From the NCBI GenBank assembly GCA_002452695.1, contig DKFA01000106.1, positions 1,319 through 23,225 of the forward strand: a stretch of 21,907 nucleotides of DNA, given 5' to 3'. Both the position numbers and the translations under genes were made by a program. The notes under the pieces were generated by a model, which was not told where the DNA came from, did no database searches, and saw nothing but the letters and a program-made list of their open reading frames with translations. Each line of letters starts with the position of its first letter. Within the stretch, counting starts at the first letter, position 1. Of the stretch, positions 13,813 to 21,814 are shown piece after piece. The stretch is from Dehalococcoidia bacterium UBA6808 (GTDB lineage Bacteria; Chloroflexota; Dehalococcoidia; GIF9; UBA5629).

Positions 13813-14544
13813 ATGGCTAAGCTGACAAAAAAGGGGCTGGCGCGTTATCAGCAGATCGGCGAAAAGGCCATGTATCTGTTCACCGAGCGCGGCTACGTGA
13901 ACACCAGCATGGACGAGATCGCCAGGGCCTGCGGCTGCGATGTGGCCAACCTGTATAACTATTTCACCAACAAGGAACACCTCCTGTTCCACGTGATCAA
14001 AGCCATGATATCGGCGGGCGTCGAGACTTCCGAGGATATCTGCCGTATTGAGACTCTCAGCCTCAGGGAAAAAATCAAGGCGATTGTTTATAAGCAGATG
14101 GACAACCGCCTCAAACTGGGCTTCACCGACCTGTATACAAGGTTTAAAACCGAGCTCGAGCCTTCCCATGCCAGAGAAATAGTCTCATTGCGCGATAAAT
14201 ACGATAGAGTCCTGCACAAACTGATATGTGAAGGCATTGAATCAGGCGAATTCAAGAAAGTCGATGTGAAGCTCACTGTCATTACCATCGACGCTTTTAT
14301 CGAGAGGAGCGTCGTATGGTACTCTCCCACAGGCAGGCTTTCACTGGAAGAAGTCACCGACCATTTTTGCGACCTGCTTTTTTACGGCATCGGTCTGAAT
14401 GACAGCGGAAGCAAAGAAAAGCCGGATAAAGGTGCACTTCTGACTGCAGCCATCAACAGGAAAATACAGAAGGACTACAGCCAGTTAGCGGGTTCTGCCG
14501 CCATCAGCCCCGGGCTATCAAAGCTGCTCCAAGGGCAGCTATGA
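13813..14544 (+). CDS. TetR-family transcriptional regulator
   Basis: This 243-residue protein, from ATG 13813 (AGGTGG upstream), has the TetR helix-turn-helix in residues about 10-55: 'KAMYLFTERGYVNTSMDEIA', then 'RACGCDVANLYNYFTNKEHLL'. The C-terminal ligand-binding half has no recognisable signature. TetR proteins usually repress an adjacent operon until a small effector (often an acyl-CoA in aromatic pathways) binds. The candidate targets here are its own gene cluster and the convergent reductase operon, whose promoter carries a palindrome at 18764-18778. Its last 41 bases overlap the end of the minus-strand gene at 14504-15271, tail to tail; both frames look real. Confidence 0.85.
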   Translation: MAKLTKKGLARYQQIGEKAMYLFTERGYVNTSMDEIARACGCDVANLYNYFTNKEHLLFHVIKAMISAGVETSEDICRIETLSLREKIKAIVYKQMDNRLKLGFTDLYTRFKTELEPSHAREIVSLRDKYDRVLHKLICEGIESGEFKKVDVKLTVITIDAFIERSVVWYSPTGRLSLEEVTDHFCDLLFYGIGLNDSGSKEKPDKGALLTAAINRKIQKDYSQLAGSAAISPGLSKLLQGQL

Positions 14545-15271
14545 TGCGGGGGTTTTCAGGTACCAGCGCTTTCATGCCCAGCTTCTCTTCAATTGCCAGT
14601 ATCAGGCCGATGTCCAGCGCCCCTCCGCCGATTACCGCAACTTCGGGATTGAGCGCCACGCCGCGCGCCATGCCGCTGATCTTCTCGGCTATGGAACGGT
14701 GTATGCCAGCCAGTATATCGGCCGGCTTATCGCCCTGCGAGATGCGCGTGATGACCTCTGTCTCGAGAAACACTGTACAGGACGTCGAAAAGTTGGACGG
14801 TCTGACAGCCTTCATCGATAGAGGGCCGATCTCTTCAATGCCGATCTGCAATATACGCGCCACCACCTGCAGCAGCCTTGCGCTGCCCGTGGCGCAGATC
14901 TCAGAAACACTGAAATCTATCACCTGACCTGTCTCGTTGATCGAGGTTAGCTGGCTGCCCTGACCCCCAATATCGATGATGCTCCTGGCCGCCGGGAAGG
15001 TCAAGTTGACCCCGCGGGCGTCGCACAGGATCACACTGTGGTAGCTGCCGGCGCCGGCATTCCTGCCTCCGATACCTGTGGCAGCGCTGGCTGTGATATC
15101 GCCTTCCTTTAATCCAGCCAGCTTCAAAACCTCCGCTTTGACCGCGGCTGATGTGGTGGCATAGTTGGTGCCCGAGGGAATAACAGCCGAAGAAATAATC
15201 CTGCTGCCATCGATGACGACAGCCTTGCTGCCCACTGAGCCGATATCGATACCCAGGTAATATCCGCTCAC
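14504..15271 (-). CDS. BcrD-like ATPase subunit of a class I benzoyl-CoA reductase-type complex
   Basis: This 255-residue protein belongs to the BadF/BadG/BcrA/BcrD family of ATPase/activator proteins (ASKHA fold): 'YYLGIDIGSVGSKAVVID' is the phosphate-1 motif, and Cys126 and Cys165 match the two Cys that hold the shared [4Fe-4S] cluster at the dimer interface. It differs from its neighbour (15268-16143) in two motifs: 'CATGSARLLQ' where that has 'CAAGTGRFLE', and 'DIGGQGSQL' where that has 'DIGGQDAKV'. The GTG start overlaps the upstream gene's stop by four bases. The ATPase hydrolyses ATP to inject low-potential electrons into the catalytic subunits. It is the last gene of the operon. A single-activator 2-hydroxyacyl-CoA dehydratase would not need this second homologue. 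Confidence 0.8.
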   Translation of the reverse strand: MSGYYLGIDIGSVGSKAVVIDGSRIISSAVIPSGTNYATTSAAVKAEVLKLAGLKEGDITASAATGIGGRNAGAGSYHSVILCDARGVNLTFPAARSIIDIGGQGSQLTSINETGQVIDFSVSEICATGSARLLQVVARILQIGIEEIGPLSMKAVRPSNFSTSCTVFLETEVITRISQGDKPADILAGIHRSIAEKISGMARGVALNPEVAVIGGGALDIGLILAIEEKLGMKALVPENPRIIAALGAALIARG

Positions 15272-16143
15272 CGTGTTTTCTCCGTAAACTCGATGTAAGC
15301 TTCGCTGAGCTGTTTTTTCTGCAACTTGTATTCGCCGCGGTTGATCAGTTTGAAGGCTTCATCACGTGCCAGTATGGCTGCGCCCAGGCAGCCCGTGATG
15401 AGCGGCTCGGGCGGGACGGAGACGGGCATCCCCAGCACCGCCTCAATGGCCTTGACCATGCCTCCATTCTTGGCCACGCCACCGGTGAAAACCACGGGCG
15501 GCTCAACCTTTAGCTGGCGGGCCAGCTTGACCACACGCGTGGCAATGGCAATGTAAACACCCGCCAGGATATCAGGCAAAGGCTTCCCTTCAGAAAGGCT
15601 GGCTATTATTTCCTGCTGTGCGAAAATGGTGCACAGGCTGTTTATTTTGACCGGTGTGTCACTTTGCAGGGAGATGCGCCCCATCTCGTTAAGCTCCAGC
15701 CCCAGCGTCTCGGCCGCTACTTCGAGGAAGCGTCCCGTCCCGGCGGCGCACTTGTCGTTGGTCAAAAAATCGACCAGCTTACCGTTCTTGATCTTGAGCA
15801 CCTTGGCATCCTGTCCTCCGATATCGATGGCCGTCCTGACATCGGGGAACAGAGCCGCCACACCGCGGGCGTGGCAGGTCAGCTCGGTGACCTGTTTATC
15901 GGCGAAGGGGACGTTGACGCGTCCGTAGCCGGTGGAGATGATGTAGGCTATTTCATCGAGGGACACGCCGCATTTGGCCAGCACATCCTCCATCACCATA
16001 TTGGCGCGGCGGCGGTGTTCAGCGCCGGTGGGACCGATCACATAGCCAAGCATCACACCTTCGGCATCTACCACAGCCGCCTTGGACATGGTAGACCCTA
16101 TATCGATGCCTGTAAAGAAGAGTTTAGAAGCTATGATATCCAT
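15268..16143 (-). CDS. BcrA-like ATPase subunit of a class I benzoyl-CoA reductase-type complex
   Basis: This 291-residue BcrA/HgdC-family activator has 'FTGIDIGSTMSKAAVVD' (phosphate-1), 'ISTGYGRVNVPFADKQVTEL', 'IDIGGQDAKVLKIKNGKL', 'NDKCAAGTGRFLEV' with Cys132, 'SLCTIFAQQEIIASLS' with Cys171, and 'VVFTGGVAKNGGMVKAIE'. Cys132 and Cys171 are the expected ligands of the [4Fe-4S] cluster bridging two subunits. Length fits BcrA. It uses ATP to lower the potential of the electron passed to the catalytic subunits. It starts 17 bases after the 390-residue subunit and overlaps the following gene by four bases, so all four are co-translated from one operon. Confidence 0.85.
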   Translation of the reverse strand: MDIIASKLFFTGIDIGSTMSKAAVVDAEGVMLGYVIGPTGAEHRRRANMVMEDVLAKCGVSLDEIAYIISTGYGRVNVPFADKQVTELTCHARGVAALFPDVRTAIDIGGQDAKVLKIKNGKLVDFLTNDKCAAGTGRFLEVAAETLGLELNEMGRISLQSDTPVKINSLCTIFAQQEIIASLSEGKPLPDILAGVYIAIATRVVKLARQLKVEPPVVFTGGVAKNGGMVKAIEAVLGMPVSVPPEPLITGCLGAAILARDEAFKLINRGEYKLQKKQLSEAYIEFTEKTR

Positions 16144-16160
16144 GCGGGCTTACTAATTCC

Positions 16161-17333
16161 TCAGCCCAGCGTTTCCACAAATGCCTCCACCCTCGTTTTG
16201 ATCGGCGCCATCGACCTTTCGCTGTAATCGTGTTCGATATAGATGCTGGGTATGCCCAGCGTATCCAGGTAATGTCGCAGGTTGGGCACCTCGTAGCCGT
16301 GCGTATCGCAGTACTTGACGCTCTGCAGCACCACGCCGTTGACGCCCCAGTCGACGATGGCCTTTTTAATGTAGTTGAAGCGGCTGTCGAGGTCTTTGTC
16401 ATAGTCCCTCCTGGTCTCGAAGGGTTCGGCCTGGCGGTAGGTGCGCGGGCACTTGATATCAACCAGGTAGTGCTGGGCCAGCGCATGCAGGTTATAAGGC
16501 GGTTTGACATCGGCCCAAAAGGCGCGCGTTCCGACGCAGGTATCATCCACCACCACGTGGGCATCGGCGCTTTCGATCAGATCGTAGAGCGCCGTATTAT
16601 CGAAGACCGGCCCCCAGACCAGTAGCCTGACCTTCTTGGGCGACGGTTTGACCTTGCGTTCCGTGACCTCCTGAATAATATCTTCCAGAAGGCTGTTACC
16701 TTCCTCCACGGGCAGGCTGGACAGGGCCACCATGACCTCCAGGTTCTCGGCCGAGGAAAGCAAGGGCGGGTCTGGCTTGCGCAGGTCGTAAAGCTGTCGC
16801 ACAAGTTTGCGTTGCTCATTATGCATCTCGCAGGCCTTTTTCAGCTTATCATCAGTCAGTTTTTCGCCGGCCAGTTCCTCGATATGGCGTTTGAACGAAT
16901 TGATCTGCCCTTCAAAGTAGTCCACAGCCGGCGCATGGTCGGTGTGAGGGACATCGAGCAGGTGCGTAAAAGGCGCGTCCTTGATCGCGTCACGCCACTG
17001 CAGAATGATGCCGGCGCCGATATCGCAGGTATGGGCGCCCACCACACCATCAAGGAAGTCGAACTTGCCCTTGAGGCCGAGGTCGAGTATGCTGCGCACA
17101 AAAGGGCAGACCATGGTGGTCGATACCCGGTCGGCTGCCGTTATCGGTTCGCTCATATCGCCAAAGATGCGGAAGGGGACCAGCCCCAATGCCGTGATGA
17201 TCTCAACCGGAGGATAGAGACAAATGTAACCGACGATCTTCTTCCCGTCCCTGCGCAGCTCACGCACGCGCTTGCTTCTGTCGGCATATATCTCACGAGC
17301 CAATGAAAGACCTTTATTTGTAGCTATAGCCAT
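16161..17333 (-). CDS. BcrC-like subunit, 2-hydroxyacyl-CoA dehydratase/benzoyl-CoA reductase family
   Basis: This 390-residue protein is from ATG 17333 (AGGGAG upstream); the open frame continues upstream only through the end of the previous gene. It has the HgdB/BcrBC fold with Cys residues in 'MVCPFVRSILDLG' (Cys76), 'GAHTCDIGAG' (Cys103) and 'DDTCVGTRAFW', likely ligands of a second [4Fe-4S] or double-cubane cluster. 'KKIVGYICLYPPVEIITALG' is the typical N-terminal strand. Length matches BcrC/BzdN-type subunits (about 380-390). Together with the 453-residue subunit it would form the substrate-binding half of an ATP-dependent aromatic ring reductase. Substrate specificity (benzoyl-CoA versus 3-hydroxy- or methyl-benzoyl-CoA, or a 2-hydroxyacyl-CoA) cannot be read from sequence. 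Confidence 0.8.
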   Translation of the reverse strand: MAIATNKGLSLAREIYADRSKRVRELRRDGKKIVGYICLYPPVEIITALGLVPFRIFGDMSEPITAADRVSTTMVCPFVRSILDLGLKGKFDFLDGVVGAHTCDIGAGIILQWRDAIKDAPFTHLLDVPHTDHAPAVDYFEGQINSFKRHIEELAGEKLTDDKLKKACEMHNEQRKLVRQLYDLRKPDPPLLSSAENLEVMVALSSLPVEEGNSLLEDIIQEVTERKVKPSPKKVRLLVWGPVFDNTALYDLIESADAHVVVDDTCVGTRAFWADVKPPYNLHALAQHYLVDIKCPRTYRQAEPFETRRDYDKDLDSRFNYIKKAIVDWGVNGVVLQSVKYCDTHGYEVPNLRHYLDTLGIPSIYIEHDYSERSMAPIKTRVEAFVETLG

Positions 17334-17358
17334 CTCAATCTCCCTATTATTTCGGTGG

Positions 17359-18720
17359 TTACCAGTCGAGGCCCCTGGATTTCCTGACCTTGCGGTAGTG
17401 TTCCATGGTCTGCTCGAAGGCCTCGGCCCTGGCCAGCGTCTCCTGCGGATTGAAGACCCGCTTGTCGATGATATCGCCTTCGACCCACAGTGTCGGTACA
17501 TCCAGCCTTTTCTGCAACTGGTCCTGCACTGACCTCAGTCCGGCGCTGGCGGCGCGGCAGGAGATGAGCGGGTGCAGGAAAAGGCCATCCGCTTTCCAGC
17601 CTTTGGCTATCCTGAGATAGGTCTCAACGATGGGGTTCTCAATCCCGTCGGCTTTGGCATAAGGGTGAACATTGAAAACGAAATTGCGCGACAGACGCGC
17701 CAGCTTCTCCACCGGGTCGCTGACCTTGCTCAGATCGGGCGGCCTGGGATTGTGATAGCCGTAGCTTTCATAGACGAAGTTCCAGCCCATCTCGGCCAGG
17801 TTGTCGAAGAACTTCAGGCTGTGCCAGGGCGGGAGCTCGGCAAACACGATGCGGTATTTTTCCGGATAATTGATGGCTGCCACCTTGTTCTTAACACGCT
17901 CCTGCACTTCCGTCAGCATGTCCTGGTAGCATTTCAAGGCTTCATACATATCCCCGGCAAAGAAAAGCGCGGGCGGCATGCTGCTCCAGAAGTCCGTACT
18001 ATGCATTGGGCAGGGGCTCACCTTGCGCAGCTCGTGAATCTGCCAGCAGGTCTCATGTATTTTTATACCCACTTCGATCAATTCCTCCAGCTTGGCCCAG
18101 TCCATCTTTTTACCCAGCAATTTTTCCAGGAAGGCGATGAAGTCCCGCAGCTCCCTGACCAGGAACTTGACCTGATACTCCTCCAGGTCCGGCTCCGTAC
18201 CTTCGAAGGTGCCCATCATGGGCATCTCAAGGCACCATTCAGGCGCATCGAAATAACGGCTGAGCGCCTGGAACCACTTGAAGCGCGCATCGCAAATTAT
18301 GCCTGAACCGAGCAGCAGGGTTGGTTTGGCCATGCCGCCCATCGGCGCTTCGGGCGGGATCTTGCCGTCGTTCTGCTTCATCATGCGGAAGGAGTAGCCG
18401 ATCGTGCTTCTGCCGTAGCCGCACATATGCGTGGGGAAACCGTCTGAATCAGATGCATCCAGAAACGGTTCGGCCGTGCCGCTGGAGGCCATCAAAGTGG
18501 AGTAGTTTTCCGGATAGACGATATTAAGGCCCATGGCCTTTAGGGGAAGGTCGCCTTCCCAGTAATTGAGCATGGCCCAGACGGTGGGTTTGCCCTCGTT
18601 GCTGGCCTGTAAAGTATTTATGTAATCCTGTGCAACAAGATTACGCAAGGGATACATGCTCTTGAGACGGTTAATGGCGCGTTTTTGCTCGGTTTTGGCC
18701 GGAGCTACGGAATCGCTCAT
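17359..18720 (-). CDS. BcrB-like subunit, 2-hydroxyacyl-CoA dehydratase/benzoyl-CoA reductase family
   Basis: This 453-residue first gene of the operon matches BcrB/BzdO in length and motifs: 'KAMGLNIVYPENYSTLMA', 'FPTHMCGYGRSTIGYSFRM', 'GSGIICDARFKWFQAL' and, late, 'GLFLHPLISCRAASAGLRSV'. Cys in MCGYG, IICDA and ISCRA are the candidates for cluster binding. The catalytic half of class I benzoyl-CoA reductase (with the 390-residue subunit) receives electrons from the BcrA/BcrD-like ATPases. AGGGG precedes ATG 18720, and the promoter and palindrome at 18764-18794 lie just upstream. The next gene begins 25 bases after its stop. The four-gene set, with sizes 453, 390, 291 and 255, is that of bcrB-bcrC-bcrA-bcrD-type operons. 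Confidence 0.82.
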   Translation of the reverse strand: MSDSVAPAKTEQKRAINRLKSMYPLRNLVAQDYINTLQASNEGKPTVWAMLNYWEGDLPLKAMGLNIVYPENYSTLMASSGTAEPFLDASDSDGFPTHMCGYGRSTIGYSFRMMKQNDGKIPPEAPMGGMAKPTLLLGSGIICDARFKWFQALSRYFDAPEWCLEMPMMGTFEGTEPDLEEYQVKFLVRELRDFIAFLEKLLGKKMDWAKLEELIEVGIKIHETCWQIHELRKVSPCPMHSTDFWSSMPPALFFAGDMYEALKCYQDMLTEVQERVKNKVAAINYPEKYRIVFAELPPWHSLKFFDNLAEMGWNFVYESYGYHNPRPPDLSKVSDPVEKLARLSRNFVFNVHPYAKADGIENPIVETYLRIAKGWKADGLFLHPLISCRAASAGLRSVQDQLQKRLDVPTLWVEGDIIDKRVFNPQETLARAEAFEQTMEHYRKVRKSRGLDW

Positions 18721-18763
18721 AGTTACACCCCTCTAGCTTAAATTACACAGACGCAACTGATGT

Positions 18764-18794
18764 TAATGGTATCCATTATCTTCCCAATTGTAAA
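18764..18794 (-). promoter_or_regulatory. Promoter of the benzoyl-CoA reductase-like operon with embedded palindrome
   Basis: Minus-strand TTTACA (18789-18794), 17-base spacer and TACCAT (18766-18771) lie 46 bases upstream of the first gene's start. A perfect 6-3-6 palindrome TAATGG-ATA-CCATTA (18764-18778) covers the -10 entirely, so a bound dimer would block polymerase. The TetR at 13813-14544 is a reasonable but untested binder. Confidence 0.5.
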
Positions 18795-18905
18795 GCAGAA
18801 AAATGCAGGCTGTAGACCATTAAACAATTATTTCCATGCGCCGTCTGTCAGCTTCATGACAACCGCGCTTGATGTTACCGTCAGCAATATTTCACTAACT
18901 GAGAT

Positions 18906-21566
18906 CTAATACGCCTGGTTATACAACTGAATGATATCGCTGGGATCATTGACAGGACGCCCGTTGAAGATGGTGGCAGTATCCGCAATAGCGTGGAAGG
19001 CGCAGACTGGCAAATTCTCCTGAGGAACGCCCAGATCACGCAGTCTCATGGGATGACCTACCTTTTGCATCAGGTCCTCGACAGCATCGGCTGCCGCCAG
19101 TGCGGCCTCTTTCTCCGATATGCCTTTGATATTGACGCCCATGGCATGTGCAACCTGTGCCAGCTTGTCCGCCCTGTTCTCTACGTTATAACGCATGACC
19201 TTGGGCAGGACGACGCCGCAGGCGGCGCCATGCGGCACATGGTGCAAGGCGCCTATGGTATGCGCCATTCCATGCGCCAGCCCGACCTGGGCAATGGTGA
19301 AGGCCCATCCGGCCATAGTGGCTGCCACCTGCATGGCGATCCGGGATTTCTCGTTCTTGCCGTCTTCCGCAACTACGGGCAGGTTCTCAGTGATCAGTCT
19401 GATCGCCTGTAGCGCCATGCCGTCACAGATCAGGTTGGCCATAGTGCTGGTCATCGCCTCAATCGAATGCGTCATGGCATCCATGGCTGTGGTGACAGTC
19501 AACAATTTCGGCAGGCCCAGAGTAAATATCGGGTCGAGTATGGCTACATTGGGCACAATCTTATAATCGATAATGAACAGCTTGCGTCCTGCGCTGTGGC
19601 TGGTCAGGACGGCCGCATTGGTCACCTCACTGCCTGTGCCCGAAGTAGTAGGAATGGCGATGTGCGGTATCTGCGGCTCGGTCAGCACGAGGAAATTAAG
19701 ATAATCGTTGGCTTTGCCGCCGTTCTTGAGCGTGACACAGACGCCCTTGGCCGTATCCATGACGCTGCCTCCGCCTACACTGACAATGCAGTCCGCTCTG
19801 AGTTCACGGGCCACAGCCGTGGCTGCATCGACTGTTTCCAGGTCGGGATCGGCGGGGATCTTATCGAAGATGCCAACGCAGAAGTCCGCCAGCGCATCCC
19901 TGACCAGGTCAGCCAGCCCGGCAGCTTTCACACCCGGGTCAGTCAGGATCAACGCCCGTTTGCAGTTGAGATCGACAATGGACTTGCTGATCGAAGCCAG
20001 CGATCCGTGCCCGGCCATCACTGCGGTCGGTGCGCTATAGGCAAAACCGTCCATTCTCTTGTAGTCAGAGATAAGCTGGAAATACATGTTCGTGTGTGCA
20101 TGCGCCATGGAGTTAACGTGAATGCGCTTGATCTGCGTGTATTCGTGCAGGGCCTCCAGTCCAAGGTCACGGCCTATACCCGACTGACGGTAACCGCCGA
20201 AGGGACAAAAGTCGGAGAAGATATGGTAGTTATTTATCCACATCGTGCCTGTGCGTACGTTACCAGCCAGGCGCTGCGCCCTGGCGGTATTCCTGGAGAA
20301 GACGCCGCCCGCCAGGCCGTAAACGGAGTCATTGGCGATGGCCAGGGCTTCCTCATCGCTATCGAATTTGATGACGCAGACAACGGGACCGAAAATCTCC
20401 TCCTGGGCAATGCGCATCTTGTTATTGACTCCGGCGAAAATAGTAGGGGCATAGTAATTGCCCTCGGCAAACCCTGGCACTTCGATACGCCGGCCGCCCG
20501 TGACCAGCTCGCAGCCCTCATCCCTGCCCAGCTTGACGTAACGTTCGACTGTGGCCAGTTGCTCTTTGCTTATCAGGGGACCAAGGTGCGAGGAAGGGTC
20601 AAGCTGGTAGCCAACGCGCAGCAGTTCGGCCCGCTTCTTCATCTTGTCCAGGAACTCATCGTAGATTTTCGAATGTACCAGCACCCTGGTGCCGGAGGAG
20701 CACACCTGCCCCTGGTGTAAGAAGGTTCCAAAGCATGCTCCTTCCACAGCCAATTCCATATCAGCATCATCCAGGATGATATTGGCCGACTTACCACCCA
20801 ACTCCAGTGAGACTTTTTTCACAGTGCCTGCAGCCAGCTTCATAATCTCGCGGCCTACTTCCGTGCTGCCGGTCAGGGCCACCTTGTCCACATCGGGATG
20901 GGTACATAAAACACTGCCCAGCTCTCCACCAGGACCCGTAATGATATTGATCACGCCGTCGGGGATACCTGCAGCTTTGGCGCATTCGCCCAGGATGCAG
21001 GCCGTCAATGGCGTCATCGAGGCGGGTTTGATAACTATGGTATTCCCCGTGCACAGCGCAGGCGTCATCTTCCAGATGGCGATATACAGGGGATAGTTCC
21101 AGGGTACAATACCTACACAGACACCCAGTGGTTCCCTGCGGATAAACTCGCGGCCTGGAGCAAAGGCGTTGCCGGAGACCGGTATCTCTTCTTCCCAGGG
21201 GAACCTGGTGGCCGCTGCCGTGCTCAGGTTGCGCAGATGCGTGATGGAAATCAGGGGCATGTATTTAGCCAGTGAGATGATCTGGCCTGCATCCATTGAT
21301 TCGGTGGCAGCCAGTCGTAAACCCTGCCGGGCTACCTGATCAGCGAAATCCTGTATCTTGGCTATGCGTGACTGCACAGACATCCTGCCCCATTCACCTT
21401 TATCGAAAGCCCGGCGGGCCGCTGCGATGGCAGCCTCGGCATCCTCCTTACCCGCCTGCGCAACAATCGCTATCGGCGCTCCCGATCCTGGATCATAAGT
21501 CTCAAATGTTTTCCCGCTTGCCGCGTCAACAAATTTACCGTCGATAAATAGCTTATACTGGTCCAC
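18906..21566 (-). CDS. Fusion of a hydrolytic-type aldehyde dehydrogenase and an iron-containing alcohol dehydrogenase
   Basis: This 886-residue protein is from GTG 21566; AAGGAGG lies six bases ahead, whereas the TTG six bases further up would touch the Shine-Dalgarno. Residues about 1-485 are an aldehyde dehydrogenase of the betaine-aldehyde/ALDH2 kind: 'IVPWNYPLY' (Asn157), Lys180, 'TGSTEVGR', 'LELGGKSANI' (Glu255) and the nucleophile in 'GQVCSSGTR' (Cys289). Residues about 500-886 are an Fe-dependent alcohol dehydrogenase: 'GGGSVMDTAKG', 'TTSGTGSEVTN', 'DAMTHSIEAM' (Asp696, His700) and 'GLAHGMAHTIGALHHVPHG' (His765, His779), all four metal ligands. Predicted reaction: alcohol to aldehyde to free acid in one polypeptide, NAD(P)-linked. 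AdhE has a CoA-acylating ALDH instead. Head of a minus-strand unit, followed by 185 bases and then the reductase operon. Confidence 0.88.
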   Translation of the reverse strand: MDQYKLFIDGKFVDAASGKTFETYDPGSGAPIAIVAQAGKEDAEAAIAAARRAFDKGEWGRMSVQSRIAKIQDFADQVARQGLRLAATESMDAGQIISLAKYMPLISITHLRNLSTAAATRFPWEEEIPVSGNAFAPGREFIRREPLGVCVGIVPWNYPLYIAIWKMTPALCTGNTIVIKPASMTPLTACILGECAKAAGIPDGVINIITGPGGELGSVLCTHPDVDKVALTGSTEVGREIMKLAAGTVKKVSLELGGKSANIILDDADMELAVEGACFGTFLHQGQVCSSGTRVLVHSKIYDEFLDKMKKRAELLRVGYQLDPSSHLGPLISKEQLATVERYVKLGRDEGCELVTGGRRIEVPGFAEGNYYAPTIFAGVNNKMRIAQEEIFGPVVCVIKFDSDEEALAIANDSVYGLAGGVFSRNTARAQRLAGNVRTGTMWINNYHIFSDFCPFGGYRQSGIGRDLGLEALHEYTQIKRIHVNSMAHAHTNMYFQLISDYKRMDGFAYSAPTAVMAGHGSLASISKSIVDLNCKRALILTDPGVKAAGLADLVRDALADFCVGIFDKIPADPDLETVDAATAVARELRADCIVSVGGGSVMDTAKGVCVTLKNGGKANDYLNFLVLTEPQIPHIAIPTTSGTGSEVTNAAVLTSHSAGRKLFIIDYKIVPNVAILDPIFTLGLPKLLTVTTAMDAMTHSIEAMTSTMANLICDGMALQAIRLITENLPVVAEDGKNEKSRIAMQVAATMAGWAFTIAQVGLAHGMAHTIGALHHVPHGAACGVVLPKVMRYNVENRADKLAQVAHAMGVNIKGISEKEAALAAADAVEDLMQKVGHPMRLRDLGVPQENLPVCAFHAIADTATIFNGRPVNDPSDIIQLYNQAY

Positions 21567-21593
21567 TGGCAACCTCCTTATAATTAATATCGG

Positions 21594-21779
21594 CTAAGCT
21601 TTAATATCGCAAACTCCAAAACCTGCCCATTCATTGAGGGGACTCCCCGAGGTAATGGTAAACCCTTTCTTGCCCGGCTCATTTACATAAGTAATACTGA
21701 CATGTCCGCTGAGCTTGTGATGTTCCGGGACCCAGGGTCACTCTTGAAATCGCTCTTCCTCCCCTGCCATTCTGATCAT
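21594..21779 (-). pseudogene. Small ORF interrupted by one in-frame TGA (decayed gene or UGA read-through)
   Basis: From ATG 21779 (weak AGGGTGAT upstream) the frame reads MIRMAGEEERFQE, meets TGA (21738-21740), then continues as PWVPEHHKLSGHVSITYVNE then PGKKGFTITSGSPLNEWAGF to a TAG (21594-21596). The part after the TGA has no ATG, GTG or TTG to start it early in this frame, yet reads as ordinary protein. It lies between a consensus promoter (21815-21843) and the Shine-Dalgarno of the fusion gene, so it would be the first gene of that transcript. It could be a nonsense-mutated gene, a leader ORF or a UGA-selenocysteine protein. I do not recognise the sequence. Confidence 0.4.
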
Positions 21780-21814
21780 TCAATCACCCTGATCGAGATC
21801 GGTGACCGCTAATA

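Noticed and set aside
19467..20720. A 417-codon plus-strand open frame
   Set aside because: Antisense to the ALDH-ADH fusion, whose catalytic and metal residues are all present; the plus frame has no family features.
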